A stretch of 64,000 nt of DNA from the NCBI GenBank assembly GCA_001724265.1, contig MEDY01000115.1, positions 1 through 64,000 of the forward strand, given 5' to 3'. The DNA is from Rhizaria sp. SCN 62-66 (lineage: Eukaryota > Rhizaria, unplaced). Below are positions 34,033 through 48,100 of this stretch, in pieces; position 1 is the stretch's first letter; each line of letters starts with the position of its first letter. The notes below the pieces were generated by a model. That model searched no databases. It had not been told where the DNA came from and worked only from the letters and a program-made list of their open reading frames with translations. The translations under genes were made by a program, and so were the position numbers.

Positions 34033-35057
34033 TTACGCAAGAAGTGCAGTGTTGTTGCTCTTAGTGCCGCAGTCAAACAGCTCACGGTACCCTGGCTTCG
34101 CAGGCGACCCTTCATCCTTGTACGCAAACACCGTCCGTGTCACCGCGCTAAACGGCTTTCCGACAATGAACTGCGCGCCCTGCACGTGCCCTGCGTAGCC
34201 ATTCGGCAGCGACAGCGCCGCGGCGTCACTGCCCTGTGCGCGCTTAAATTGCGGCAGACCGGCGACATTGCCACCTGTGCGCTCCAGGAGAGACTGCGGG
34301 TTGAGGCTCCGCGTCGCGCGCGCGGCCGCAGCGGCCTCGGCGGCCGCTACAGCCTCGGCCTGAGCGCGCTCCTGCTCAGCGCGGCGGCGGCGCGCGGCCT
34401 CGGCAGCGGCGGCGGCTTCGGCGGCGGCGGCGGCGGCGGCCTCGGCGGCGGCGGCGCGCGCGGCGGGCGGAGTCTGTGGCGGCGCGGGAACCTTTAACGG
34501 GGGCGGGAGAATGCGGCCGCCGGTGCGCGAGCGGGAGCGGGAGCGGGAAGTTAGGCCGTGGTTGGTGCCAGGAAGGCGGTTTGTGGTAGTGCGGGCGAGA
34601 GGGCGCGCGTAGGAACTGACGGGGGAGGAGTTTGCGGGCGCGAAAACGGCGGAGCGAGCGGTCGGGTGCGTCAGAGACAGAGAAGCAGTCGTAGCAAAAG
34701 GCGCGGAGCCACGGGATGTGGAGGATGCGCGGGCGGTCGCAGAGCCGTAGCCGCGGTTGAGGCTGAAAATAAACAGAAAATGGACGAGAAAGGAGACAAG
34801 AAAATGAGGTTTGGGTGAGAGATACGCGGCGTCAAAAATTGATTTGCCAAATTAGATAGACAATGACCGGTATAAAACGATGTCTTTGTCCGCTATATTA
34901 GACATTCTTCTGTGCTACAGTTGACGATCGCGAGATATTGGTTTTGATATGATATTGCCAATGCTCTCGAAGTTGTTTTAACGTACCGACCAGTGTTGTC
35001 ACGACTGAGGGTGTTGGTGAACGTAGGGGGAATCTGGGCGATTTGCTCAGCAGGCAT
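34033..35057 (-). CDS. CIMIP2/FAM166-like protein, probable ciliary microtubule component
   Basis: Two exons, 35057-34987 and 34762-34033, joined at a GTACGT donor, give 266 residues, stop TAA. The start lies 23 nt after an acceptor-like GTTCAG. The N-terminus reads MPAEQIAQIPPTFTNTLSRD, followed by Arg/Ser/Thr-rich sequence, four Ser-Arg repeats (about 34538-34557), and an Ala/Glu/Arg-rich helix that probably forms a coiled coil. The C-terminal part carries NGYAGHVQGAQFIVGKPFSAVT, close to the repeated GYTGxxPxxxFxxGxxF(x)xxT motif of CIMIP2/FAM166 proteins, which bind doublet microtubules in cilia. Only one clear copy of the motif is present. Assignment rests on this motif and could be wrong. 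The exon lacks an internal ATG near its start, so simple ORF scans miss it. Confidence 0.62.
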
Positions 35058-35082
35058 CGTTGACGCAAACGTGCGGATGGCT

Positions 35083-36117
35083 GAACAAGAGAAGAAGTAG
35101 CAGCAAGAGCAGAATGCAGAGTACAGAGCGAGCGCGATGAGAAAGAGAAACGAGGATGGATCTAGAAAGTCTTGACAGATAGAGATATTACGGGGGTTGA
35201 AAGTGCACATTGTACTTTATGCAAAGCCTACCTGCGGTTGTTGCAAAGGACGGCGCTTGCTGTTGCATTGCAAGGATCTGTAGAGCAGGATAAGGGTGAA
35301 AAGGTGGAGAAAGTGGGTGATGTCAGAGTGGCGCGAGGCCTCATCGTGAAGCTTGCATATCGAGAGAACAACGCATGGCAGCACAATTGTAATCTACAAA
35401 AAGATGAGCTAGATACTTTTAAGCTGGAGAATCATCTTATCATTAAACGTGACGGTCAGTATAGCGCGGTTGACAGCGTGCTTTGTTGGCGCGATGGGAT
35501 CACGCCGTCACGGGGTGCCTCGCCATAGCATCAAAGATATTTTGCGGAAACCAAGGATTGCCGCCGATATAACTTGTCTAGGCAAGAATTGCTCTAGATC
35601 CGAATGAATCGTATATTGTTTAATTTAAAAATGTGTTTTTATTTGAAATGTATCAAAATCTTTCAGAGATATCTACTATGAATTCATTTTTGCCCCAGTA
35701 ACGACTGCTGCGACAAGATCATTTCGGCTGTAGAAACTTTTGCACGCTTAAAACGCATTTCATAAATTTGAAACAACTAAATTTGAAACAGCACTGCAAG
35801 TTCAAAGTTCGGAAACCACCGAACTATCTTCACATCGAAGCACGAACATGGTCACCCCACAACCCGCCCTACACCTAAAGCGATTGGTAATCAGACACGG
35901 CTATCAATCAAGCAAGATCATTGCGGTTTATTGTTGATAAAAGTACTGTATTTAATTGTAGTTTCGTCTATTATAGTCAGTATCAAATGTGGTAAGTAAA
36001 TTCACTTTTTTAATCGTCATTGTTATGCATATTTCATGTATTGCCGGAATCCGCATTTGCCGAAGCGGCATCACAATCCCTTATTGTCCGTATTGCCGAG
36101 TTCTTTAGCCGCAACAC
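35083..36117. other. Intergenic, no firmly supported gene
   Basis: A plus-strand frame at 35172-35528 ends in TAG. Read through TAG it would continue to a TGA near 35680 (about 170 codons). It has no recognisable domain or splice signals. The rest is AT-rich. Confidence 0.35.
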
Positions 36118-39100
36118 TTAACGGTTCGCGTTCGTGCTACCATTGCCGAGCAGCCACAGCCCCGCGTCATCATCGCCGTTGACACTCGCGCCGACGTTCG
36201 CACCAGCCTCGTTCCCAGCCTTGGTGTTTGCATTGCCAGCAGCATGGGCGTTGGAGTTGTCAGCGCTATTGTTGTTGTTGTTGTTGTCGCCAAACGCGCT
36301 GCCACCGAGGGCAAACAGTCCCATGGCAGAGTCGTTCAGATCCCCGCCCAGACTATTCGCATTCGCGTTGCTTCCGTTGCCATCGTGGTCGTTGTCAGCG
36401 TTGTTCGACGTGAAATCGATGATTTGACTGCGGAACAGATCGCTCTCAGGGCCCAACATGCCCGAGCTGGGCGCGCACCCCCCCACCCCGCCGCCGCTGC
36501 CGTTGTTGTTGCCGCTGTGGGCGATGATCGGGGCGACTGGGCGGATCGTGACGAAGTCGAGCACGCCTCCCCGTGACAGCCCATGGGGACCGGAGTCGTC
36601 GCCGGTACTTACATTGCTGCCGCCACTTAGACTGCGGGTAGCCGCGCCTCCGTCGACGACAAGGAAGCCGTCAGCTGATGCGCCGCTTTGCAGCCGCTGC
36701 TGTTGCTTTTGCTGCTGCTTGTTGCTAGCGTTGGTAATCGTGTCGTTGATGGTGTTGGTGAAGTCGAGATTGACCTCAAACTTGCCCCAATCGTCGTCGT
36801 CAGCGTTGGTACCAGTTGCAGCAGCAGCGTTGGTGATGCTTTGGTTCGGGTTGTTGACAAAGTCGATGTGGTGGTAGTACTCGTTCTCAGCGTCGTCACT
36901 GTTGTTTGAGCTATTGTTCGGATTCGCGTTATTGGTATACGAAACAGGTTCGAACTCGTCTTCGTCAAAGTCGAGCCCATACAAGCCGCCGTTGTTATAG
37001 TACCCGCCGCCGCCGCTGCGCGCCTCGTCGAAGTCAGCGTCGCCGGTCACCCCGCCGGTTCTCGCATCACCGGGACCGGCCTTGCCGGCGCCAAGGCTGC
37101 TCTTATCAGCGAGACTCGACTTAATGCCGCTCGGACCGTTGCTGGGTGAGTTGTCGAAGTAGCGCGCAAACCCTTCCTCAACCTCGTCATCATCATCGTT
37201 GTTCGCAATCGAAGTCGCAGTCTTCAGAGCGGTGAGGTTCTTACTCGCAGCGCCAGCGCCCAGACCGCCACCGCCACTGCCACCGCCACCGCCACCGCTG
37301 CTGCTGCTGCCGCTGCTGCTGCTGCTGCTGCCGACAATGCCAACGTTGGTCGAGGTGGCGTTTGCGCCGTTGAGGCCGAGCCCGAGCCCGGCCTCGATAT
37401 TCGCGAGCCTCCTGGCCGCTTGCGACTGCGGGCCCTTAGGCGCCGCCGACAAACCCTTAGACGATGACGATGACGACGACACAGTCTGAGTACCTACTTC
37501 ACCCCCCTTAGACGGCGTGTAAGCGCCTTCGCTCTTGGGGAAGTACTCAAACATAGCAGCGCCCAACAGTCCATTGCTCGCCGCGCTCGTGCTCTTCGGC
37601 GCGTTCACGGCGTGAGCGTGGCCGCCGCTGTCGCTATCCCTGAGGAGGCTGAGGCCGCTGCCGCTAGAGCTGCCTGGCATCGCTGCAGCGACGTTGGTAG
37701 ACTTGTTGCCGTTGTCATAGCTGTACGTGTTGTCGCCCATGTGCATGGGACTGAACAAATCAGTATTACCGCTTACAGCTGCAACAGCAGCTGAGCCGAT
37801 GTTGGCGTTGTTGTTGCCAAAGCCGAACATATCGACAATCGCACCGCCGCCGCCGGAAATGTCACTGGCGTTGCTGTTGGCTGCGAGACCGAGACCGAGA
37901 CGGTTGTGGGCAGCTGCTGTGAAGTCAATGTCACCGAAGAAGTTGTCAAGCGTCTGCATATTGCTGCTGTTGTTATTACTATAGCCAAAACCACTCGCGT
38001 TGACGGTAGAAGCGGTGTTTACAGCGCCAGCGTTGGTGGTGTTTGTGGCGTTGGGCGGGGAATGGGGCCCCGCAGCCAGTGACAGCGGCGGCAACGGCGG
38101 CAACAAGCCAGCACTGCTAGCAGTCGCACTTGCACTTGCAACCGCAGTAGCAGTAGCAGTTGCAGCCGTGGCGGGGTGAGCGTGCTGCGTGTGGCTGTGT
38201 GAGTTGAGGTCAAGCGACGACAGCGCAGGCGACAGCACGGTGCTGCCGGCAGCCGCGGCGTTGGCTGCTGCGCTGCTGCTGCTACTATTGTTAGTACCAC
38301 TGCCACTGATGGCGCTGGCATGCGCGAGGTTCGTTGACTTCGTCGCTGTTAACGCCGGCGAAGACGCGGTGGCAGTGGGAGTTAAGAACGGTGACCCACC
38401 GGCCCCGGCTCCAGTCAAAAACGGGGAGCCTGTGGCGCCGGTCAAGAACGGCGAACCCGCATTACTCCCGTTGTTGTTGGTGTTCAAGTCGCCCATAGCG
38501 GCCAGGGGCCGGGGCGCGGAGGCCGGCAGGGGCAGAGTGACCGGCAGCGGGGCGGAGAAGGTGTGCGCCGTGAGCAGCGTGGCGCGTGCATTGGCGACTT
38601 CGGCGGCCGCGAGAAGCGGGGAGCCGGCAGCGCTGCTGGCCGTTGCGCCCATGATCACCGGGTTCACGCTGTTTGCGGCGGCTGCGTTGGCGGGTGCGTT
38701 GTTGCTGTTGAGGGAAAGCACGGGCAGGGAGCCGATCGAGCTGTTGGTGCTGCTGCTGTACATATTCACGGTGTTGCCGCTCATGTTGTTGTTGGCGGCG
38801 GCGGAGGCGTAGGGCGCGGGCGCTGCGGAAAGCACCGGGGAGTCGGCCCAGGAGATCGCGGGCACGGAGGCGAAAGCGCGCAGTTGCGGCGAGTGATGAC
38901 TCTGTTGGCCGCCTCCCTGGGCAAAGTGACCGTGAGCAGTAGCAGCAGCCGCAGCCGCCGATAAGTGGCCGTGAACAGCGGGGTGACCGTGAGCAGCGTC
39001 ACTCGCAGGCGACACGACCGAACTTGTCCTGTTGTTGTTGTTGTTGTCAGAGGCCAAGCTGTCGCGGGAGAACGCAACAGCGATGACAGGAGTCCCACTC

Positions 39101-42100
39101 TCGGTCCCACTGACACTGTCCGTCGTGTGGTGCGTACTGGTGACACTGGCCGTCGGACTCGCACTGGCATCGTGCTGCGAAGGGGCATGTGTACCCCCAT
39201 GAGTACCAGGTGTAGAACTCGCGTACACTTTGTTGCTAATGCTGACAGCAGAGGCCAGTAACAACGACGCCAAGCTACCCGCGGTCGCGGGTGCGCCGAG
39301 GGCACGCGCGCGGACGCGTGTGCCCGCGAGTGCGCGGACATGTGGCGGCTCACGCAAACCGGGCAGCGGCAACGCACTGCGCTCCATCGCAGAAGTTAAG
39401 CCGCCACCGGAAGTCAAGCCGCCAGGACGACGACCGTTCGAACCATCAGCGCCAGCGGCGGTGTTATTGTGATTGCTACCATTGATCTGGGCATATGTTG
39501 CGTCGGAAGTATTCGCAGCATTAACCCCGCCCGTTAGAGCATGAGCATGCGTATGAGTATGAGCGTTCGGCTGCTGAGTGTTTGCGAGTGCATTCGCACG
39601 TGTGAGTTCCAACGCCGCGAACAGAGGATCGGCTCCACCACGACCGGGGGCAGCGACGCCGGCGGCGGCTAACAGCGACGATACGCTCGCAGTCTCGCTC
39701 TTATTCGCACCACTGGCCGCACCCATACCCACACCAGCCGCCGTGTTGCTGGCGGTAGCGGCCGTCTTGGACTGCGGCTGCGGGTGCACAGCGCTCGAGC
39801 TACTGTTATAGACGTTGCTGCTGTAGGTATACGCGTTGTTGTTGCTGTTCTGGTTGTTGTTAGAGACGGTGATGATGACGTCGTTGGCTTCCTGGCCACG
39901 TGGGTACGACAGACCCCAGGCGCGCGTACTCGCGGTGCCAGATGACCCATGTGTACTCGCCGCATAGTGGCCGGAGGCGACTGCGAGACGGGTACGCGCG
40001 GCCTGGATGGAAGTACCCGAGGAGGTACTTACACTCTGCGCACCGCCACCGGAACCCATGGTACCCGTGCTCGTGTGGGCGGTGGAGCTCGTATGCGTCA
40101 GAGAAAGTGACAACGACAGCGCAGCCGCAGCGTCGTCAGCTGAGAGAACGGCCGTGGCAGCGGCTGCCGGTAGCAGTTGCGACTGGGACCAGTGGCGAGG
40201 GTGAAGCGCGGTCGCAGTCGAGTAAACCTAGACAAGTTGACACAAAAAGAGAGATGTAAGGCGAATATAAGCATATTGGAAAACAAAGCCATTAGAAGTA
40301 TATTTTAACAAGGACGCTACACCTCTAAGCTTAGCAGTGCACTCAGAAGCAGATATAATGAGGTATAAAACAAGTGATTAGTTTGTTGTGTGTGAGACGT
40401 ACTTGACTGAGTGCGAGAAGTGGTGCAGGCAGCAGCGGCACTGCAGTGTGTAACACGGAAGTACTTACATCGACCTTGGTCCTTACATCGCGCGTCACGG
40501 TCTCCTTCTTCTCTTCATCCTTATCATCATCCTCAGTAAATGCAACTTCAACAGCCGTCATAGCAGTGTTCGAACTGCTACTGCTATTGTGCTTGTTCTT
40601 CTTCTTGTCCTTCTTGTCACTCTTACTAGAGCTAGAACTCGAGCTCGCAGCGGCTACTGGCGCAAGCGGCTTAGCTTTGCCACTCTTCACCTTGGCCATC
40701 TTGGTCGTCGTGGTCGTGACCGTGGTCGTTGTAGTGACCGTGCTCGTGACCGTGAGCGTGACCGTGGCCGCGACCGGCGCTTCCCTGTGCGCTGCAAAGG
40801 CGAAGAGCGGGGACGCGCGCAGAGGCGGGCAGCCGGTGACGGCGACAGCGGTGGCGTAGCAGGCCGCGGCGGGGCGAGCAAGGCGCAGAACTTTCGCTGC
40901 CCAGAGAGCGTACCTGAGGCTGCGGCTGCTACTGGGACCATGGCTATGCCCACTAAAAGCAGTAGAAGCATGTGTAAAGCTGTTGTTGTAGCTCATCGTA
41001 GCAAGGTGACCACGAGTACTGGCACTCGAGCCTGCGTTCCCGAGGCTATTGTTATGATTGTTGCTGTTGCTGTTGTAGTAAGAGAGACGGACAGAAGGGG
41101 CGATGTGTGCAAGTGCCAATGCGCTTGTGCTTTTGTTGTTGTTATAGCTCGCCGCACCACTGTTAGCGTCAGCCAGCGCGGGAGGAACGTTGGGATTAGC
41201 AACACCCCACCTATAATACACAAGAAAATCAAATAATACGGATAAAACAAAACAAATTAAGGGGCATAGTAAGTTAATGTACTTGAGTTAGAGCTATTTG
41301 AGGTCAGTTCATGTCAAATGATGTTGCTGTAACAAGACATTGCGAGGATAAAAGGCGTACCTCGGGCCCTTGCGAACGCTGACAACGAGAGTGCTACAGG
41401 CGGCCGCCGCGGCCGCACTAGAGCTAGCGCTGACGTTGTGAACGTTATTATTGCTGCTGTTGTTGTTGTTGTTGTTGCTCTCAGCAGCAGACTCACCAGC
41501 ATCATGACTGTTACTCTCGCCACCAACACCGCCCCACGTGGCCCCGTTGTTGTAGCTACTGGCGTTGTAGGTCGGCGTGTACAACACCGATTCGCCCTCG
41601 AGACCCGTTTCGAGCTCGTACGCGGCAACAACGGCCCCGGGACGCGTGACCATGAGTGCCGGCCATGGCACCGTCACCGCACTCACACTACTAGTACTCG
41701 TGACTCGCGCGTTCTGCTGGTGCTGGTGCAAGGGGGTACTTAAATCCTCGCCCACAGCCGGCGGCCCCGCCGTCGATGACTGTGAAAGCCAAGTCAGGAT
41801 CCCGTGGACCGCGGACACGTGCCTCAGGACGGAGCCACGCGCTGCTGACGTCAGCAAAGCCGTGCGCGCCGCTGAGGGGGTCGGAGTATTTAGACTCCCG
41901 CTTCCGCTGCTGTTGCTCGCGGAAGCGGGGATTGCGCTGAGGCTCGGCGGACTACTTAGACCTCCGGCGCTAGTGCTTACATTGGCGCCACCAGTAACAG
42001 CGCTAGTCTGACTGGGGCTGCTGCTGATGTTAGTGCTGACACTCTTGGCAAGGGCTGGGTCAGCCATCACGGCCGCAAACGGCGTCTGCGCCAGCGCCGC

Positions 42101-45100
42101 CGCCGCCGCGTCCAAGGCCGCCGCCATCGCACCCCGCGCCGCGCGCGCCGCCGCCGCCGCCCGCGCCAGCGCCAGCGCCAGGGCATCCGCGGTCACCGCG
42201 ACGCCTGCGCCCGCGGTGGCGGGGGAAAAGTACCGCGCGGCGGCGTCGGCGGCGGCGGCCCGGACGCGGACTGCGAGCGCGACATCCGGCATCGACTGCC
42301 AGAGCACGAGCGAGTGTGAGAGTGAGTCTGTCGCCAGGAGCAACGCGGCGGCGTCGGCCGCGGCCTCGGCGAGAGCTTCGCTCGCGCTAGCGGCGGCGGG
42401 ACTGAGGGACGCTTGAGAGGCTTGAGAGGCTGAGGTTGTGATGGCTGAGGGGAGGCCCTTAGGCCTGCTGCCACCCCTAGCCCTGCCAGACTTAGACTGG
42501 CGCTGGCGGGGACGTTTAGAGGTAGCGCCGCCCGCGCTCGCGCTCACATTCGAGTAGGAGCCAATAGTACTGAGACTGGTGTAAGTGGCACTTAGAGCAG
42601 AGTACATGGCGCCAGTAACGGCGAGCAAAGGCACCAATTCAGCCTCAAAGCATCGTAGAGCTTCTAACGCGCTCTGCGCAGCGCCAGTAACACGCGAGGT
42701 ACTCATGGTACTTGTGATGTTTGTGCTAGGGTTGTGGGAGAGAGATAAGAGACCAAGCGTGGTGTCAGTGGCCTGTGTGTGCAGGCCCGCCATTGCAACG
42801 GCCCCGAGACAGGACTCCGAGGAGCTGTCTAAGTAGCCATTAGACGCGTCTAAATACCCGCCGGTTGCGCTAGTCGGACACAACGCAGCGTCAGCAGCAG
42901 CCAACACAATAGCAGTGCTTACATGGGCATTGTTGACCGCACCAGGAGCGTAGACGCCCCGCGCTTGACTGTTCGCGGTGTTCTTTGCCGCGTGTGCGTT
43001 CGCGTTGGTAGAAGCAGGGTAGAGAGCAGCAGCAAGAGCGGGTGCCCACGCTGGAGCAGCAGGCAGGAATAATGCCGCTGTAGGCACACTCACGACCACA
43101 CTGTGATATCAATAATATCAAAAACCAAGATTCGGGATATACAACAAACAAGATGAGAGTGATGCAAGGAAATATTTTGCCTAAGCATAATTTTTTTACA
43201 ACTTTTAGCACGTAAAAAACGACATCGTTACAAATGAAACTGTTAATCGTGAGATATCTAGGTTTGAGTGAGATAGACGAACCTTTCTCCAGCGCCGCCC
43301 CCGCCGACAACCCCACTCAACCACCCTTTGTTGCTGCTGGCGCTGCCGCCGCCGCCACCGCCTGTGCCGGCCGCACCGCCGGTGAGGGCCAGCCCCGCCG
43401 CGTCCGTGCCCATCGCGGACCCCGCCGCGCCGCCCGCGCCGCGCTGCCACACCGCAGCCAAGGAGTGCTTCAGGCGGGCTTTGCCGCCCGCGTGGAGGCG
43501 GTGTAAGGGGAAAACACTTGCGACCGGGGGCGTCAACCGGGCGGGGACAGAGGGCCAGGGCCGGGGGTCAAACGCCGCCGTCGCAGCCGACTGCAGCGCG
43601 ACAGAAGCAGCGGCGGCGGCAGCAGCAGCAGCAGCAGCGGCGGCGGCGGCGGAGCCCGAGCGCGTGCCTGAGTTGTTGCTATTGGCAGGTGTCGCAGTGT
43701 TGGCGAAGCGGGCAGCGTTGAACGCCGAGAGCGCTGCGAGAGCTGTGGTGTTAATCAGAAGCGGGAGTCGAGGGTCGGCCGGGTGCAAGGCGACGGATTC
43801 GGGGCTGAGCTGCAGGGGCGCGGCGGCGCGGGACCACGGCAAGGCCGCCCAGTCCTGCGCTGCGCGGTGGCTAGACAGAGCGATGCCCGTGACTGTTGAC
43901 GGGGGAAGGCTGGACGGGTGGCGGCCGCCGCCGCGGAAGCCGGAGCCGCCGGCAGTGGCGACGGCGGCGGCGGCGGAAGCCAGCGCTGTGCCAAGATAGC
44001 TACGGAAACAAGGGGGCGCAAAACAAGAAAAAAAAGAGGGAAATGCGTGTGAGGCGTGGAGTGAAAAAAACGTAAATATGATAACACTGATTAAAGGTAC
44101 TTTTTGGAGATAATCATTTCTAGTTTTGGTGAGAGATATGTTGACTTACGCAGCGGTAGTCGCAAAGGCTTTGCGGGCCAGAGGGGCGAGGTGAGTGCTG
44201 GCAGCTGCCGACGCAGCAGCTGAGGCTGCAGCGAGCCGGGAGCTCGAGCCAGAGCTTGCGTTTGCAGAGGCAGCAGCGGCGGCAGCAGCAGCGGCGGCTT
44301 GCTGTTGTTGTTGCTCTTCGCGCTGTTTGCGCTGCTGTTGCTGCAACTGCGTCTGTTGCTGCTGCAGTTGTTGCTGCTGTTGGGAAGGGAACGCGTGAGC
44401 ACCAGCGCTCACCGCGTACACGACAGAATTCGCGTTTGCATGAGCACTCGCATTCGTGTTGTTGTTATTGTTGTTGCTGATGTTGTTAAAGATACGAGAG
44501 ACGAGGGCGATGCCTTCAGCACGCGCGCGGAGTAACAATTGCGCCTCCGTCTCCCCTGCTTCTTTACTATGGGCGAGCTCCTGGCGGCTTAACTTATCCG
44601 CGTTTTGGGGCAGTCCCATCTCTGAGCGCACTCCATGCAACGCTCGTGAGAACAACAGAGAGCCATAGTTGGCGTCCGTGAAATCCCCCGCCTCGGTACT
44701 ATGGGACGCACTGTTGTTATAGTAGTCGTAGTGGAAAGTGTCGTCATCACAGAGCCAGGCGCGTGCAAGCGCCTTGGCCGCCAAAGCCCGTGCACTGAGC
44801 TTATAGCTATACGCAGCAGCAGAACTATGGGAACCCGTGACCCCACATGTACTCGCGGCAGCACTTGCACCGACGCTATTGTTATAGCTGCCAGTAGAGT
44901 TGTTGTGATAGATGTTGTTGTTTTGGGCCGTGACCGTGACGCCGGCGCGCGCGGCGCGTGCTTGACGCCTGTTTTCCGCCGCTGCGGCGGCTAAGCCTGC
45001 GCTCATGCTCTCCACAATCTCCCCAACCACCGCCGCCGCCGCCGCCGCAGATTGCGACGGCGACTGCGCCTGCGAGGAGGTGTTCTGAGCATATGTGGGT

Positions 45101-48100
45101 GAGAAGTGACCCATAGCGCCGCCGACGGTACTAGTGGTGTCGGCGGGGTACTTAGCCGAGATGTAAGTATCCGGGCCCCTTACAGCGCGCGCGACGGCCG
45201 CCGCCGCCTCAGCTCCCCAACCAACACTATTAAACCCACCACCGCCTTGAGTACCGTGGGTTCCTGCGCCGTTGTTGTTAGTGTTGTAATGACCAGTACT
45301 CATGTCGAAAGCACCCGCACCGCCGCCGTTAGGACTGTGAACAGCATGTGTACCCGCACCCGTGGGTGAAGTCATGTTGTTCCTCGTGCTATAACCCCCG
45401 GAACCCGTGACCCCTCCGCCGAAGCCGGTGAGGGTGCCCATGGCCGACGCCACGGGCAGCAACGCCGGCGCCGCCGCGTGCGTCGCCGCGGTCGCCGCGC
45501 CGCCAAACGCCCCCACCGCGAACAAGTGCACCGTGCCGTTGACTGAGGTGAGAGCCACCCAGCGTCCGCAGGGGGAGAAAGTGACTGCGGTCGGCAGGGC
45601 ACGCGTGGCGCCGCGTTGCAGACGGCAGCGGAGGGCGGTGGAGAGGTACGCGGGGGCGGGCGCTGGAGTCAAGGTGGGGGCGGGGGCGGCGACGGCGGCG
45701 GCGGCGGCGAAAGAGGAGCCTGGGCCGATCGCGCCCATGACACCGCCGGCAACGGCGCTAGAGCTCGTCACCCCGTTGCTGCTGGCGTTGGAGGCGGCGA
45801 TGGAGGAGATCGAGCTGATCAAACGGGGCTGAGTCAGTGCCGTCGTGCGTGCCAGCAAGAGGGGAGGGCACGGGGCGGCGGCTGGGGTCGAGCCGGGAGC
45901 GTAGATTGAGGCGGAGTGCGCGGCAGTGGCGGCGACGATGGCGGCGGAGAGAGCGTCCTCTTCGTACTGGCTCATGAAGCTAAAGCAAGGCATGCAAACG
46001 CAAGAGATGTTGTAAGAAATAACACATGAGACAAATCTGCGATATAAGAGAATTTAGATCTGGATTTTGATACATACGCGAATTATTCCATAATAAATAA
46101 TATATTCCATAGTTAGATCAATCAACGAACATATATATGCGAATAGTGACTTTTACGACTTTTGATATCTCGTACCTTGCAGAACCCTGAGCGTTCGAGT
46201 GTTGTTGCTGCTGCTGCTGTAAAGGGGCAGTAGGCGGGAAAAACAGCGTCGCCTGCGCCGGCGCCGTAAATCCGAGCGAATACAGCCATGCCTCTTGGCC
46301 GTCCTCGGCCGCGACCGCGAGACATCCGCCTGCAGCGTCGAAGCTCAGCGCGGCAACGGGTGCCAGAGAGTCTGTTTTGACCGCTGCGACGACGCGCTTG
46401 GTCCAAACGTCCCTCACGAGTACCACACCCGCCGTCGCCGCTGCAGCGCGGACCAGGGACGCGCGGGTGGTGGCAGGACCTAAGAAAGACAGGAGGTCGT
46501 GGAGCTCGGTCGCTGCGGCCAGCGCATTCGCGCTGCTACTGCTAGCGTTGTGAGCGTTCTGACCGGCACCGTGAGCGGGATTCGTGTTCGAGCTGCTCGC
46601 AGAAGGGGTGAGGGGCGTGAGGCGAGGGGACGCGCTCGGGGTGGTACTTACATTGACGCCAGAGGTACTTACGCTCTTGCCAGCGCTACTGCTGCCGCTG
46701 CTGCTACTGCTGCTGCTGTTGTTGTTGGGATTAGCGTTGTTGTTGGCGTTGTTGATGTTGGTGTTGTTGCCAGTAAGGGCGGCGGCACTACGGCGAGCGT
46801 ACGAAGCGAGTGTCGACGTCCACGATGACGACGACGAAGAGGCGTTTGCACTCGTAGGACTCGAAGCAGGACCGTTTGCGCCAGAACTAGAGCTTGAGCT
46901 AGAGCTATTAGTGCTTGAGGTGCCGCCGGATTTAGAGGTGTCGGCTGTAGTAGAATTCGACTTATTAGCACCATCGACCGCGTTTTCAGCCGTATTCGCA
47001 CTGTTGTTGTTATTGTTATTATCGAGAGATTCGAGGCTATCGGCAGCCGCATTTGCCGCCGCCTCGGCCGCCGCCGCCGCCGCCGCTACAACCGCGCCTT
47101 TCCACCGCGAGAATATCGCCGGAGCCGCGGCTGACAGCTGCTGCACCACCATTGCCGGGTCGGCCGTGGCGGCCAAGACGCGGCCGCGGGCGCGACCGGC
47201 GCCGGTGACGGTCGCCGCGGCGACGGAGTGCAGTGCGATGCCCAGAGCAGCGGCGGCCACAGCAGCAGATCCTGGAGGATATTAAAGCCACAACAAAGAA
47301 CAGAGAAAATAAAATTGGTGAAATATCTTACAGAAATAATACATTATTACTCGTATTCATTCATACACCATAGTTTTGTTTTCATGGGGTAATGTTGGTG
47401 TCTTCAAATCATAGATTTAGTGCAAATCAGCGTTTGTTAGAATGTGTGTGATTTGAGGAAACATACCTGAGGCAGAAGCAGCTGCAGAGCGTAATGACAC
47501 AGCGGCCGCAGCCGCAGCTGAAGACGCTGTGGCAGCCGCAGTCGTCGCGCTTGCGTAAGACGCGATAAGTGCATTCGTGAAACCTTCCTCGTTCGCGGCG
47601 GCTGCATTTGGGCCGCCGCCACCATAGGCAGTACTTAAACCGCGCTCACGTGAGGTACTTACATTGTACCCGCTCGAGTCGCCGCCACTGTAAGTCCCTG
47701 CGCTGCTCGAGCTAGCGGTGTGAACAGAGTGAGAATGAGCGTGTGCATTAGCGACGGGCAGAAACGGCTGCAACCAGGCACCAACCATCGTGACAAGAGT
47801 CTGCCTTTGCACCAACCCTTGCCCTGCCAGCCCGCCGACCGCCAAAGTCGACACATTGCTGTTGTTGTGATTGTTCGCGGCGGCAGCGGCGGCGGCGAGC
47901 GACGCGAACGCACTCGCGGTCGCCTTAAAGAGCAGCGCGAACGCTTGCGGGGAGAGGTAAGAGCCCTCGCCCATGGGTACCGGCGGCGGCAATACGCCCT
48001 GCACGGACACACCACCGGTACTCATGGGGGTACCCATGCCTCCTCCGTGCTTCGCGCTGTTGGAGGAGTAGATCAAGTGCGAGCGCGAGGTCGACAGCAG

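Noticed and set aside
35172-35680. Plus-strand frame ending in TAG that would extend to TGA if TAG is sense
   Set aside because: No domain, splice signal or codon bias supports it as a gene, so it was not counted as evidence for recoding.
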